DNA from: an uncultured Rhodopila sp.
GTDB lineage: Bacteria; Pseudomonadota; Alphaproteobacteria; Acetobacterales; Acetobacteraceae
Direction: 5' to 3'
NCBI GenBank assembly: GCA_903851415.1
Contig: CAINOE010000109.1
Coordinates: 62,001 to 126,000, forward strand
DNA length: 64,000 nt
Part shown: piece after piece, positions 17,924 through 26,759 of the stretch
Layout of the letters: each line of letters opens with the position of its first letter
How positions within the stretch are numbered: the first letter of the stretch is position 1
Translations under genes and position numbers: made by a program
The notes under the pieces: generated by a model
What the model saw: only the letters and a program-made list of their open reading frames with translations
Told to the model about the DNA's origin: nothing
Databases searched by the model: none

Positions 17924-18047
17924 GCTCCGATCAGGCCGCGGGTTCTAGGCGGGTTCGCCGCCCAATGCAAGCGCCTAAATCCCGCCGCCGTCGCCGCATC
18001 CGGCGCCCCGGCCAAGGGTCCCATCCAGGCCGAGGGAGACAAACCAT

Positions 18048-18425
18048 GCGCCGGATGACCCTGGCCGTCTCGCTGCGAGCGCGGAACCGAACCAAGTGCG
18101 TCGCATCCTGGTGCCATTCGCTCGCCGCTATGGACTTCACCGCCATCGGCTACGACCGCCACATCGGCTGCGCACCGGAGGCCGGCAAATTCCACCCCGG
18201 CTTCCGCGGCGAACGGGATGCCTGGCTGGCGCGAGAGCATCCGGTGCTGATCCAGGCCGGGATGACCAGCCGCGGACGCGCTTCGCCGCACAGACGGAGG
18301 AGACCTTTTCCCGCCAGGTTGTCCCCGAATTGCAACGCCGGGGGCTGTTCCATAGGGACGCCTCCGGGGCTACGGTGCGGGGGAACCTTGGCCTCAACCA
18401 TCCGCCGGTGGGGGCCTCGCGATAA
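18048..18425 (+). pseudogene. LLM-class flavin-dependent monooxygenase remnant
   Basis: Pieces of one bacterial luciferase-like monooxygenase (NtaA/SnaA/DszA group) in the right order but with most of the gene missing. An ATG at 18048 behind GAGGGAGACAAACC opens MRRMTLAVSLRA and VASWCH, like the start of this family. About 18215-18275 encodes EHPVLIQAGMTSRGR, the FMN-phosphate region. After a frame change near 18277, FAAQTEETFSRQVVPELQRR, GLF and GATVRGNLGL form the usual C-terminus, which ends at 18425. Only ~126 of about 440 codons remain, in two frames. Confidence 0.5.
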
Positions 18426-18440
18426 CCCAGGGAGACGATC

Positions 18441-19055
18441 ATGAAGCTGTTTTACGCGCCCGGCGCCTGCTCCATCGGCATCCACATCCTGCTCGAGGAG
18501 ATCGGCCAACCCTACGAATCCGAGCGGGTGAACCTGATGCAGGGCGAGCAATACAAGCCGCCCTTCACCGCGTTGAACCCGAAGTCGAAGGTGCCCACCC
18601 TGGTGCGCGACGACGGGTCGGTTTTGACGGAATATCCGGCGATCGCGTATTGGCTGGCGCGGACGAACCCCTCGGCGGCGCTGCTGCCGGAGGATGTCGA
18701 TCAGCAGACCCGGGTGCTGGAGCTGACCGATTACACCGTGTCGACGATCCACATGCAGGGCTTCGCCCGCCAGTTCCGCCCCGCCAACTTCACGCCGAGC
18801 GCGGCGGATGAGGAAACCGTGAAGGCGCGCGGCAAGGAGATCGCCGAAAAGGGATTTGCGATCCTCGACAAGGCGCTGGCGGGGAAGGACTACGCGGTGG
18901 GGGCGTTCTCCTTTGCCGATACCGCGATCTTCTATGTGTCGTTTTGGACGAAGCGCGTCGGGATCGTGCTGCCTCCGGCGGTCGCGGCGCATTTCGGGCG
19001 GATGACCGCCCGCCCCTCGGTGCAGCGCGTGCTGCAGCAGGAAGGCCTGGCCTGA
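18441..19055 (+). CDS. Glutathione S-transferase
   Basis: 204 residues, full length for a bacterial cytosolic GST. The thioredoxin-like N-terminal domain (residues 1-80) has MKLFYAPGACSIGIHILLEE with the beta-class Cys-10/Ser-11 position, NPKSKVPTLV (cis-Pro) and the glutathione-binding LTEYPAIAYWLA. A helical C-terminal domain follows with VGAFSFADTAIFYV (the N-capping Asp motif). The ATG at 18441 has GGGAGACG upstream. A histidine phosphatase gene begins four bases after the stop, so the two probably form an operon. The substrate is unknown; detoxification or a thiol-dependent isomerisation are the usual roles. Confidence 0.92.
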   Translation: MKLFYAPGACSIGIHILLEEIGQPYESERVNLMQGEQYKPPFTALNPKSKVPTLVRDDGSVLTEYPAIAYWLARTNPSAALLPEDVDQQTRVLELTDYTVSTIHMQGFARQFRPANFTPSAADEETVKARGKEIAEKGFAILDKALAGKDYAVGAFSFADTAIFYVSFWTKRVGIVLPPAVAAHFGRMTARPSVQRVLQQEGLA

Positions 19056-19059
19056 GCCG

Positions 19060-19635
19060 ATGAGCAACCCCCCTTTGACCGTGCATCCCGTCGCGTTCTG
19101 GTTCCTGCGCCATGGCGAGACCGACTGGAACGCTCAGGATTTCGCGCAGGGGAGCGTCGATGTGCCGCTGAACCAGACCGGGCTGGCGCAGGCCCGTTCG
19201 GCTGGGCTGCTGCTGCGGGAGCGGGGCATCCGCAGCCTGATCAGTTCGCCGCTGTCGCGGGCAAAGGCGACGGCGGATATCGTGGCAGCTCAGTTGGGGC
19301 TGCCGGTGCAGGTGGATGACGCGCTGCGGGAGGTGGCGTTCGGCGTGCAGGAGGGCAAGCCTATGACTGCGTGGTTCTCCGCGTGGGTGGAGGGACAGTT
19401 CACGCCGGACGGGGGAGAGAGTTTCGCCGCGCTGACGCAGCGGGCGGTGGGGGTGATCAACCGGTGCATCCAGCGGCCTCCGGTGGTGCTGGTGGTGGGG
19501 CATGGCGGGGTGTTCCGGGCGCTGCGCGGGGCGATGGGGCACGCGCCGAATGTGCGGACGCGGAACGGGGTGCCGGTGTGGTGCGAGCCTCCGGCGGCCG
19601 CGGGGAAGGCTTGGGGGATTACGTATGTGGATTGA
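19060..19635 (+). CDS. Histidine phosphatase family protein (phosphoglycerate-mutase-like)
   Basis: 191 residues. The phosphohistidine motif FLRHGETDWN (RHG) is near residue 17. SSPLSRAKATADI carries the second conserved Arg, the acid/base Glu lies in LREVAFG, and the second His in VVLVVGHGGVFRALRG. The domain covers the entire protein, so it is a small cytosolic phosphatase such as those acting on sugar phosphates, alpha-ribazole phosphate or similar. No cobalamin genes are near, so the substrate is open. It follows the GST gene after 4 bp and is likely co-transcribed with it. Confidence 0.88.
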   Translation: MSNPPLTVHPVAFWFLRHGETDWNAQDFAQGSVDVPLNQTGLAQARSAGLLLRERGIRSLISSPLSRAKATADIVAAQLGLPVQVDDALREVAFGVQEGKPMTAWFSAWVEGQFTPDGGESFAALTQRAVGVINRCIQRPPVVLVVGHGGVFRALRGAMGHAPNVRTRNGVPVWCEPPAAAGKAWGITYVD

Positions 19636-19645
19636 GGGGAGGCGT

Positions 19646-19924
19646 CTAAACCGGTCCGCCGCACCCGTCGCGCGATCCTGCATGGATGTCGGCGCCGGCC
19701 GGATCATGAGCCTCGTGTGCCCAAGCGGCAAGCAGCCCGTCGAAAAGCCGTTCATTTGCCTCCGCGACGTGAGGTGACTTTTGGGAAAGCAGGAACTCGA
19801 ATAGGCGACGCTGGCCAGGCGACGCCAGGGTGATGGCCCCCGATTTGTGGTCCTCAAACCTGGACCAAGACAGCCGAGAGCCCGGCAGCAAACGGGCCAC
19901 AGCTTCGATGAGCGACAAGGCCAT
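19646..19924 (-). CDS. Small hypothetical protein
   Basis: 92 residues from ATG 19924, which has GAGGG six bases upstream; the ATG at 19930 is too close to it. The sequence (MALSLIEAVARLLPGSRLSW, then FEDHKSGAITLASPGQRRLF and ANERLFDGLLAAWAHEAHD) has the balanced composition of a real protein, unlike neighbouring non-coding frames. I do not recognise the family. It ends 10 bp from the convergent phosphatase gene. It could be an intact small gene or the N-terminal part of a truncated one. Confidence 0.5.
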   Translation of the reverse strand: MALSLIEAVARLLPGSRLSWSRFEDHKSGAITLASPGQRRLFEFLLSQKSPHVAEANERLFDGLLAAWAHEAHDPAGADIHAGSRDGCGGPV

Positions 19925-20074
19925 CGACATCCCTCAAAATCCGCACGGCCCGGGCTTTGATGCTAGTTCAGAAAGATTGCAATGCCACATTGAAGATGTC
20001 AGCCCCGCTTGTTGTCCTTGTTGTCAAAGTTGACATCCCGACCACACCCACCCATCCTCCCCCCAGAGCCACCC

Positions 20075-20530
20075 ATGGACCAAATCCCCACCCAACCCCC
20101 CGGCATCGACAGCGAAGCCTACCGCCCCGACGCCCGCGCCCGCGCCCTGCTGCGCGGAGTCCAGATCGCCGAAGCCGATCTCCGCGCCTCAGGCGGCGCC
20201 TTCGACCTGCAACAGGTGCGCACCCTCCTCCGCGGCGTCTCCCGCCAGCGCATCGCCAAACAGACCCGGGACGGCGGCCTCCTGGCGGTCCCCGGCCCGA
20301 GCAACCGGCGCTACTACCCAACCGTGCAGTTCCAGCCCGACGGCTCCGTGGTGCCGGGCCTCAAAGCTGTCACCGAGGCCCTGGCGACCCGCAACCCCTG
20401 GGCCATACTGAACTTCCTCGTCCAACCGGATGACCGCCTCAACGGCCGCACCCCAATCGATCGGCTGAAGGCCGGCGCGATCGGTGAAGTCGTGGATGCA
20501 GCACGGAGCCTGCATCAGCAAGGCACGTGA
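20075..20530 (+). CDS. Xre/MbcA/ParS-type antitoxin
   Basis: About 151 residues from ATG 20075 (MDQIPTQPPGID). The antitoxin half of an Xre-RES toxin-antitoxin pair. The middle region (DLQQVRTLLRGVSRQRIAKQ) is helix-turn-helix-like. The C-terminus has the toxin-binding domain pattern NPWAILNFLVQPDDRLNGRT, PIDRLKAG and VVDAARSL, as in DUF2384 proteins. Its stop overlaps the toxin start (GTGA, 4 bp), the classic coupled arrangement. The antitoxin itself looks intact although the toxin is frameshifted. An upstream ATG at 20009 would add a Pro-rich non-conserved tail and is less likely. Confidence 0.82.
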   Translation: MDQIPTQPPGIDSEAYRPDARARALLRGVQIAEADLRASGGAFDLQQVRTLLRGVSRQRIAKQTRDGGLLAVPGPSNRRYYPTVQFQPDGSVVPGLKAVTEALATRNPWAILNFLVQPDDRLNGRTPIDRLKAGAIGEVVDAARSLHQQGT

Positions 20531-21126
20531 GGCGCCCCGCCCGGGAGCCTCCGCCGCAACCACCGCCGGACCTCGCCACCCGTGACCTGCACCTCATTCA
20601 CCTCGCGGAAAACGACGTGCTGAATCGCTTCTTTCACCGCCGGCTTCGATCCCGTGTTTTTCGATCAGGGCCAAGGCGGGCGCCTCAACGCCCCGGACGG
20701 CAGCTACGGCGTCCTGTATGCCGCGAAAACCGAGGCCGGCGCCGTCGCCGAAACCTTCCTGCGAATCCCCGGCCGCACGCTGATCCCGGCCGATCGGCTG
20801 GCCCAAAGAGGATATGTGCGGCTGAGGGTGCTGCGGCCGCTCACACTGATCAAGTTCAGCGGCCCCGGCCTCGCCCGGCTCGGCGCAACCGCCGAGATGG
20901 TGCATGGCGGCAAGCCGTACGATACCGCCCAAGCGTGGTCCAAAGCGCTGAGAGCGCACCCGGCAGGCGTCAACGGGATTGCGTATACAGCACGGCACGA
21001 CGATGAGGCGGTGTGTTACGCGCTGTTCGACGGCGAACCAGCAAAATTCATCGGGAAACCAATCTCGATCGGGACTGGTTCTGGCGGGTAGCCGAACCTT
21101 ACGGCGTCGGCCTTGCACCGGACTGA
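20527..21126 (+). pseudogene. RES-family toxin gene broken by two frameshifts
   Basis: RES toxins degrade or phosphorolyse NAD+. This copy starts at GTG 20527 inside the antitoxin stop and reads PPPDLATRDLHLIHLAENDV, LNRFF. An extra C at about 20635 then changes frame; the correct continuation is TAGFDPVFFDQGQGGRLNAP, DGSYGVLYAAKTE (Arg, Tyr and Glu of the NAD site), ALRAHPAGVNGIAY and ARHDDEAVCYALFD. A second indel near 21028-21034 shifts again, and the true family C-terminus, ETNLDRDWFWRVAEPYGVGL, is found in another frame ending at 21126. All domain parts are present, so inactivation is recent or reflects sequencing error. Confidence 0.75.
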
Positions 21127-21171
21127 CCGTCCGATGGGCCGCCAACAGCCGCAATACCCGAACCGCCCCGA

Positions 21172-21987
21172 TCACACCATCTGCGGCTCGCCGATAGCCT
21201 CCCGCATCCGCGCGACCAGCCCCGTGCTGCCCGCCGCCAGCAGTCCGACATCGCTGCCGATGGCGACAAACGTGAACCCCATCTCGAAATACCGCCGCGC
21301 ATCCGCCTCCACCGGCGCGAGGATCCCCGCCGGCTTCCCCGCCGCCCGGATCCGCGCGCAGGCATCCGTGATCGCCGCCTGCACATCCGCATGCGCCGCG
21401 TCCCCGAGGTGCCCGAGATCGGCCGCCAGATCGCTCGGACCGATGAACACGCCGTCGATCCCGTCCACCGCGGCGATCGGCTCCAGCCGCCCCAGCGCGG
21501 CGCGGGTCTCAAGCTGCACCAGCACGCAGATCTCCTGTTCGGCGGCGTGCAGATACCCCGGCACCCGGCCGAACCGGTTGGCCCGGTGCGACACGGAAAC
21601 GCCCCGCACCCCCTTCGGCGGATACCGCGTCGCCGCCACCGCGGCGCGAGCCTCGTCCTCCGACTGCACCATCGGCACCAGCAGGCTGCGGGCGCCGATA
21701 TCCAGCAGCCGCTTCATCAGCACCGCGTCGTTCCACGCCACCCGCACCACCGGCTCGGCCGTCCCCGTGGCGAGCGCCTGCAACTGCGACAGCACATCCA
21801 GCGGGTCGCTCGGCGCGTGCTCGGTATCGACGACGATCCAGTCGTAGCCGGCATAGCTCAGCACCTCGGCGACGACGTTGCTGGCGAGGCTGCTCCACAG
21901 GCCGATCTGGCGGCGATGGTCGCGCAGGGCGGCTTTCAGGCGGTTCGGCGGCATGACGGTTTGCGGCAGGACGGGGGAAACGGACAT
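21172..21987 (-). CDS. HpaI/GarL-type aldolase (2-keto-3-deoxy-glucarate aldolase-like)
   Basis: 271 residues. Class II, metal-dependent HpcH/HpaI aldolase. Expected to split 5-keto-4-deoxy-D-glucarate into pyruvate and tartronate semialdehyde, given its neighbours GudD and GarD. Seen: VVDTEHAPSD, EPVVRVAWND (pyruvate-binding Arg), LLVPMVQSEDEA, VLVQLETRAAL (metal Glu) and GVFIGPSDLAADLG (metal Asp). The start at ATG 21987 (MSVSP) has GAGGAGG ten bases before it; the TTG at 21996 would sit on the ribosome site. It is divergent from the LysR gene, with an operator-like motif between them. Confidence 0.85.
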   Translation of the reverse strand: MSVSPVLPQTVMPPNRLKAALRDHRRQIGLWSSLASNVVAEVLSYAGYDWIVVDTEHAPSDPLDVLSQLQALATGTAEPVVRVAWNDAVLMKRLLDIGARSLLVPMVQSEDEARAAVAATRYPPKGVRGVSVSHRANRFGRVPGYLHAAEQEICVLVQLETRAALGRLEPIAAVDGIDGVFIGPSDLAADLGHLGDAAHADVQAAITDACARIRAAGKPAGILAPVEADARRYFEMGFTFVAIGSDVGLLAAGSTGLVARMREAIGEPQMV

Positions 21988-22060
21988 GAACGGCAAGCCT
22001 CCTCAGCGTTTGTTGCGGACGGCACGGCGTGGCATCCTTGCGACACGCAGTAGGCCGGCG

Positions 22061-22081
22061 ATCGATGTGTGTCTAAGCTAA
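22061..22081 (+). promoter_or_regulatory. Shared LysR operator-like motif, copy 1
   Basis: A 21-bp stretch of the form ATCGATG-N3-GTCTAAGC-N1-AA in the divergent aldolase/LysR intergenic region. It differs at only three positions (all T/C) from 26731-26751 upstream of the gudP/gudD/garD genes. A GATCGATC follows at 22088-22095. In both places its left end faces the catabolic genes. Most likely it is the binding site of the LysR regulator encoded alongside; that is inference. Confidence 0.6.
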
Positions 22082-22113
22082 TGGGCGGATCGATCGATAC
22101 CGGATGTGGATGG

Positions 22114-23034
22114 ATGTTCGAACTCAGCCAGTTGCGCTGCTTCGTCGCGGTCGCCGAGGAACTGCATTTCGGCCGCGCCGCCAGCCGGCTGAACATGACG
22201 CAGCCGCCGCTCAGCCGCCAGGTGCAAATCCTCGAGCACGCGCTCGACATCAAACTGCTCGAACGCACCAGCCGATCGGCGCGGCTGACGGCGGGGGGAC
22301 GGGCGTTTCTGCCGGAGGCGCGGCGGATCATCGCGCTCGCCGAGGGCGCCGGTCTCGCCGCCAGGCGGGTCGCCCGCGGCGAAGCCGGGTCCATCGGCCT
22401 CGGCTGCACCGCGGCGGCAAGCTACGGGTTGCTGCCGCGTCTGGTGGCCTTCGCCTCCGCGACCATGCCGGGGATCGACCTTGTGCTGAAGGAAATGGTG
22501 ACGGCGGAGCAGATTGAGGCGCTGGCGTCGGGCGGGCTGGACCTCGGGCTGGTGCGGCATCCGTTCGACCGCCGCCAGGTGGAGGATGTGTGCCTGCTGC
22601 GCGAACCGTTGCTGCTGGCGGTGCCGGAAGGGCACTCCTTGGCCGATGGAGAGGAACCGTCGATCGCCGATTTGCACGGGCAGAAGATGGTGATGTGGTC
22701 GCCGGTGGAGGCTCGTTACTTCTACGATCTGGTCACCGGGCTTTGCGCCGCGGCGGGGGTGATGCCGGCCTATGTGCAACACATCACCCAGACCCACACG
22801 ATCCTGGCCCTGGTGGGCGCCGGGCTGGGCCTGGCGCTGGTGCCCGAAGCGGCCCGGGCGCTGCACTTCGACGGAGTTGTTCTGAGAACGATCCTGTCTG
22901 CTCCGCGCCGGGCGGTGGCGGAGCTGCATCTGGTCTGGCGGCGCGACAACACCAACCCCGCGCTGCCGGCGTTCCGGGATGCGATCGTCCGGCAGTTCAC
23001 TCCCGACAGGAAACAACCGGCTGATCGCGCATGA
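22114..23034 (+). CDS. LysR-family transcriptional regulator (sugar-acid catabolism)
   Basis: 306 residues from ATG 22114 (MFELSQLRCF). Winged helix-turn-helix at residues 1-60 (LRCFVAVAEELHFGRAASRL, NMTQPPLSRQVQ), then a periplasmic-binding-protein-like effector domain. An earlier frame start at 22069 would run through the operator-like motif, so the shorter start is preferred. It is transcribed divergently from the HpaI aldolase gene and lies next to galactarate and glucarate dehydratase genes. The likely role is activation of those genes in response to glucarate, galactarate or an intermediate. Direct evidence is the shared motif at 22061 and 26731. Confidence 0.88.
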   Translation: MFELSQLRCFVAVAEELHFGRAASRLNMTQPPLSRQVQILEHALDIKLLERTSRSARLTAGGRAFLPEARRIIALAEGAGLAARRVARGEAGSIGLGCTAAASYGLLPRLVAFASATMPGIDLVLKEMVTAEQIEALASGGLDLGLVRHPFDRRQVEDVCLLREPLLLAVPEGHSLADGEEPSIADLHGQKMVMWSPVEARYFYDLVTGLCAAAGVMPAYVQHITQTHTILALVGAGLGLALVPEAARALHFDGVVLRTILSAPRRAVAELHLVWRRDNTNPALPAFRDAIVRQFTPDRKQPADRA

Positions 23035-23097
23035 CCCGGGCACGCATGGCGCACAGTCATCACGGCCCAAGACGCATCGAGAACGCTCCGTTCCAGG

Positions 23098-24642
23098 TCA
23101 GGTCACCGGCCCCGGGTTGAACAGGGTCAGAGCGTTGCGCAGGCCCCAATGATCCGACCACGTCTTCCTGCGCCCGCTGGCGACATCCAGGATCAGATGG
23201 AACAGCTCCCAGCCGACGTCCTGGATCGTTGCCCTTCCGGTGGCGATGCCGCCAGCGCTGATATCGATCAGGTCGTGCCACCGCTCGCTCAGCGCATCGC
23301 GCGTCGCCATCTTGATCACCGGCGCCGCCGCCAGTCCGTACGGGGTGCCGCGGCCCGTGGTGAACACCTGCAGCGTCATCCCCGACGCCAGCTGCAGCGT
23401 GCCGCAAATGAAGTCGCTGGCAGGCGTGGCGGCGAAAATCAGCCCCTTGCGGTCAACCCGCTCCCCCGGAGACAGCACGCCGGCAATTGGGCTGGTGCCC
23501 GACTTGGCAACCGACCCCAGCGCCTTCTCGACAATATTCGCCAGCCCGCCCCGCTTGTTCCCCGGCGTGGTATTGGCGCTGCGATCCGCCGCCCCCTCCC
23601 GGAGATATTCGTCGTACCACGCCATCTCCCGTATCAGCGCCCGCCCGACATCCTCGGTCGCGGCGCGCGGCGTCAGCAGATGGATCGCATCGCGGACTTC
23701 CGTTACTTCCGAGAACATAACCGTCGCCCCGGCCCGCACCAACAGATCGGCTGCGAAACCAACGGCCGGGTTGGCGGTGACGCCGGAGAACGCATCGCTG
23801 CCGCCGCATTGCGTGCCCACCACCAGATCGGCGGCCGGACAGGTCGTGCGCGTGCGCCGGTTCAGCTCGGCCAGCCGCTTGTCCGCCATCTCCAGGATCG
23901 AGGCGATCATGTCCCCGAACCCGTGGTGGCTCTCATCCTGCAGCCGCACGATATCAGGCGTATTGCCCGCGGCCGGCGCCGGGCGGCCGTCGGCCAGCAG
24001 CCATTCCGGCATCAGCTTCTCGCAGCCGAGGCTGACCACCATCGGTTCGCCACCGAAATTCGGATTGCGCGTGATATTGCGCAACGTCCGTATCGGCACT
24101 GCCGCGCCCGGAGCGGTGATCGCGACGCCGCAGCCATAGGTGTGGCTCAGCGCCACCACGTCATCGACATTGGGATAGCGCGGCAGCAGCTCCTGGCGGA
24201 TGCGCTGCACGGCGAAATCCACCACCCCGGCGACGCATTGCACGCTGGTGCTGATGCCCAGCAGGTTCTTCGTGCCAACCGTTCCGTCGGCGTTGCGGTA
24301 GCCCTCGAAGGTGAAGCCCTCCAGAGGCGCCTGCGGCGGCGGCACCCGCGTCGCCAGCGGAAGGTTCTCCAGCGAGGGCGCGCCCGGCATGCGCACCAGC
24401 GATTCCTCGACCCAACTGCCCCGCGGTATCAGCCGCGCCGCGGTGCCGATGACCTCGCCGTAGCGAATGATCGGATCACCCTCCGCGATGTCGGTCAGGT
24501 TGACCTTGTGGCCCTGCGGCACGTGGTCCCGCAAGGTCAGTCCGTTTTCGAACCCGGTGCCCTTCGGCAGGCCGCCGGCATTGACCACGATCGCAACGTT
24601 ATCGCTCTGGTTGACCCGAATGTAGCGCGGCGTATCGGCCAT
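23098..24642 (-). CDS. garD: Galactarate dehydratase (UxaA/GarD family)
   Basis: 514 residues. Dehydrates meso-galactarate to 5-keto-4-deoxy-glucarate. N-terminal SAF domain (residues ~5-90: [14 protein letters not shown]... [12 protein letters not shown]), a linker, then the catalytic region with [56 protein letters not shown] and [19 protein letters not shown]. These are the conserved cysteine/acidic metal-site blocks of GarD/UxaA proteins. The start at ATG 24642 (MADTPRY) has GGGAGAGA upstream. The gudD stop lies 21 bp upstream on the same strand, so gudD and garD form one operon. Confidence 0.9.
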   Translation of the reverse strand: MADTPRYIRVNQSDNVAIVVNAGGLPKGTGFENGLTLRDHVPQGHKVNLTDIAEGDPIIRYGEVIGTAARLIPRGSWVEESLVRMPGAPSLENLPLATRVPPPQAPLEGFTFEGYRNADGTVGTKNLLGISTSVQCVAGVVDFAVQRIRQELLPRYPNVDDVVALSHTYGCGVAITAPGAAVPIRTLRNITRNPNFGGEPMVVSLGCEKLMPEWLLADGRPAPAAGNTPDIVRLQDESHHGFGDMIASILEMADKRLAELNRRTRTTCPAADLVVGTQCGGSDAFSGVTANPAVGFAADLLVRAGATVMFSEVTEVRDAIHLLTPRAATEDVGRALIREMAWYDEYLREGAADRSANTTPGNKRGGLANIVEKALGSVAKSGTSPIAGVLSPGERVDRKGLIFAATPASDFICGTLQLASGMTLQVFTTGRGTPYGLAAAPVIKMATRDALSERWHDLIDISAGGIATGRATIQDVGWELFHLILDVASGRRKTWSDHWGLRNALTLFNPGPVT

Positions 24643-24663
24643 TGTTCTCTCTCCCAACAGAAT

Positions 24664-26004
24664 TCAACGCACGAGGCAGGGACGTTTGGCGTCGAACGCC
24701 CACCCCGGTATCAGCGACTGCATCGCTGCCGCATCATCGCGCGCGCCGAGGCCGTGCCGCTGATACAGCGCATGCGCGCGGTCCAGAGCGTCCGGGTCCA
24801 CCTCGATGCCAAGCCCCGGACGCTGCGGCACCGCCACGCGGCCGCCCTTGATCTGCAACGGTTCGCGCGTCAGCGCCTGGCCGTCCTGCCAGATCCAATG
24901 CGTATCGATCGCCGTGATCCTCCCCGGCGCCGCCGCGGCGACATGGGTGAACATCGCCAGCGAGATATCGAAATGATTATTCGAATGCGACCCCCAGGTC
25001 AGGCCCCACTCATGGCACATCTGCGCGACCCGCACCGACCCCTGCATGGTCCAGAAATGCGGGTCCGCCAGCGGAATGTCGATGGACTGAAGCTGGATCG
25101 CATGCCGCATCTGCCGCCAATCGGTGGCGATCATGTTCGTCGCCGTCGGCAGGCCGGTGGCGCGGCGGAACTCCGCCATGATCTCGCGGCCAGAGAACCC
25201 CGCCTCGGCGCCGCACGGATCCTCAGCATAGGCGAGAACGTCGCCACGCCCCTTGCATAGCCGCACCGCCTCATTCAAAGACCACGCACCGTTCGGGTCG
25301 AGCGTGAGGCGCGCCGCCGGGAAGCGCTGCTTCAGCGCCTCGATCGCCTCGATCTCCCTCTCCCCGGGCAGCACGCCGCCTTTCAGCTTGAAATCTTCGA
25401 AGCCATAGCGGGCCTGTGCCGCCTCGGCCAGCCGCACGACCGCGGCGGAAGTCATCGCTTCGTCGCGCCGCAGCCGCAACCAGTCGCCGGAGGTTTCGGT
25501 CTCCGCGAGATAGGGAAGACCGGTCTTCGCCCGATCCCCGACGTAGAACAGATACCCCAGCACCGGAACGAACTCGCGCTGCTGCCCGTCGCCGAGCAAA
25601 GCCGCAACCGGCACGTTGAGATACTGACCCAGCAGATCCAGCAACGCCGCCTCGATCGCGGTGACGGCGTGAATCGTCGTGCGCAGATCGAACGTCTGCA
25701 AACCGCGGCCGCCCGCGTCGCGATCGGCGAACCGCTGCCGCACCGCATTGAGCATGGTCTTGTAAGCGCCAATCGGATGGCCGACGACCAGCGGCGATGA
25801 CTCTTCGAGAGTTCGGCGGATCGTCTCGCCGCCGGGCACTTCACCCAACCCGGTGCGCCCGGCGTTGTCCGTCAGCAGCACGATGTTCCTCGTGAAAAAA
25901 GGACCGTGCGCCCCGCTGAGGTTCAGCAGCATGCTGTCGTGGCCGGCAACGGGCACCACGCGCATCGATCGGACGACCGGGGTAGCTTTGATCTGATCAG
26001 CCAT
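24664..26004 (-). CDS. gudD: D-glucarate dehydratase
   Basis: 446 residues, the same length as the well-known E. coli enzyme. Enolase-superfamily dehydratase converting D-glucarate to 5-keto-4-deoxy-glucarate. The N-terminal capping domain has [20 protein letters not shown]. The barrel carries the catalytic Lys in FKLKGGVL, metal ligands in LTLDPNGAW and [18 protein letters not shown] and the catalytic His in [16 protein letters not shown]. All key residues are present, so it should be active. The start overlaps the tail of the gudP remnant by 8 bp, the trace of a former gudP-gudD operon. garD follows 21 bp downstream. Confidence 0.93.
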   Translation of the reverse strand: MADQIKATPVVRSMRVVPVAGHDSMLLNLSGAHGPFFTRNIVLLTDNAGRTGLGEVPGGETIRRTLEESSPLVVGHPIGAYKTMLNAVRQRFADRDAGGRGLQTFDLRTTIHAVTAIEAALLDLLGQYLNVPVAALLGDGQQREFVPVLGYLFYVGDRAKTGLPYLAETETSGDWLRLRRDEAMTSAAVVRLAEAAQARYGFEDFKLKGGVLPGEREIEAIEALKQRFPAARLTLDPNGAWSLNEAVRLCKGRGDVLAYAEDPCGAEAGFSGREIMAEFRRATGLPTATNMIATDWRQMRHAIQLQSIDIPLADPHFWTMQGSVRVAQMCHEWGLTWGSHSNNHFDISLAMFTHVAAAAPGRITAIDTHWIWQDGQALTREPLQIKGGRVAVPQRPGLGIEVDPDALDRAHALYQRHGLGARDDAAAMQSLIPGWAFDAKRPCLVR

Positions 26005-26489
26005 GGGCTGTTTCCTCCATTATAATACCATTCGCCGCCGGCTGATCCATGTTCGCCAGGCCGCCGCCGGCGAGGTAATCGACATCGGCGCGGTCCGCCA
26101 TCGGATGGTCTGTCGGGCCGTAAACCAGCCCCCGGCCGGGCGACCGTCAGGATAATGCTCAGACCGCGCATGACGCCGAACACACGGGGGCAGCCGAACG
26201 AAGAGGTGATCGGGCCCATCAGCAGTGCAAATATCACCGTGGCGAAGTATTCCGCCGAGTTGAAAATCGCCCGCGCCGGGCCGAACGCCGAACAGATGGC
26301 GCCCATCCGGGCCGGGTTCAGGTCGAGATCCTTGCTGATGACAGGACCGGCAATCGAGATGGCCGCCCTTTCCGGGTAGCTGGCAGGGGTGGCCACGAAC
26401 AGCAACGCGACGGTCAGCCAATGGATGTTCGTCTTCCGGCCGGTTGCCGGGCGGATGGGAATGGCAGCCGATACAGTGCCGTCTGGCAT
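25997..26489 (-). pseudogene. MFS glucarate/galactarate transporter remnant (gudP-like)
   Basis: A major-facilitator sugar-acid transporter reduced to about a third of its length. It begins normally: GGAGG before ATG 26489, a short N-terminus, KTNIHWLTVALLFVAT (helix 1), ERAAISIAGPVISKDLDLNP and MGAICSAFG. It then jumps to FNSAEYFATVIFALLMGPIT, SSFGCPRVFGVM, LSIILT, a region that normally lies around helices 4-5. A frame change near 26150 leads to VYGPTDHPMADRADVDYLAG, GGLANMDQ and a stop just inside gudD. The remainder of the protein is gone. Transport of glucarate must be by another system, if at all. Confidence 0.72.
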
Positions 26490-26730
26490 CGTTTTCCTCC
26501 GTGCCGCTTTCGATCCGGGACATCTGCTTCATTGACGATCGTATCTGAGGCGCGATCTCGCGTATGTGCAGTCGCTGTCCCTGTCCGGAGCCCTCCGTTC
26601 CGCCTCGAAAGTTTGCGCCGCGACAGGTCGCCGGGAGATCCCCCGAACCCGCCCCGGGCGGGCCATGAAGGCGAGAGCGAGGGGCCGCTCATTCAAATAC
26701 CTCGAAACCACCATCAATACTAAACAGGCA

Positions 26731-26751
26731 ATCGATGCGCGTCTAAGCCAA
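26731..26751 (+). promoter_or_regulatory. Shared LysR operator-like motif, copy 2
   Basis: ATCGATG-N3-GTCTAAGC-N1-AA, 18 of 21 positions identical to the copy at 22061-22081. It lies 240 bp upstream of the gudP remnant start. GATGCG (26734-26739) is mirrored by CGCATC (26757-26762), and ATCGAT recurs at 26763-26768. This suggests the intact gudD-garD genes are still regulated by the nearby LysR protein despite the loss of gudP. Confidence 0.6.
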
Positions 26752-26759
26752 ACGCCGCA

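Noticed and set aside
23149-25260. A 703-codon plus-strand frame opposite garD and gudD
   Set aside because: It is Arg/His/Gln-rich, lacks any family motif and lies entirely antisense to two enzymes with intact active sites. Long antisense frames are expected at this GC content.
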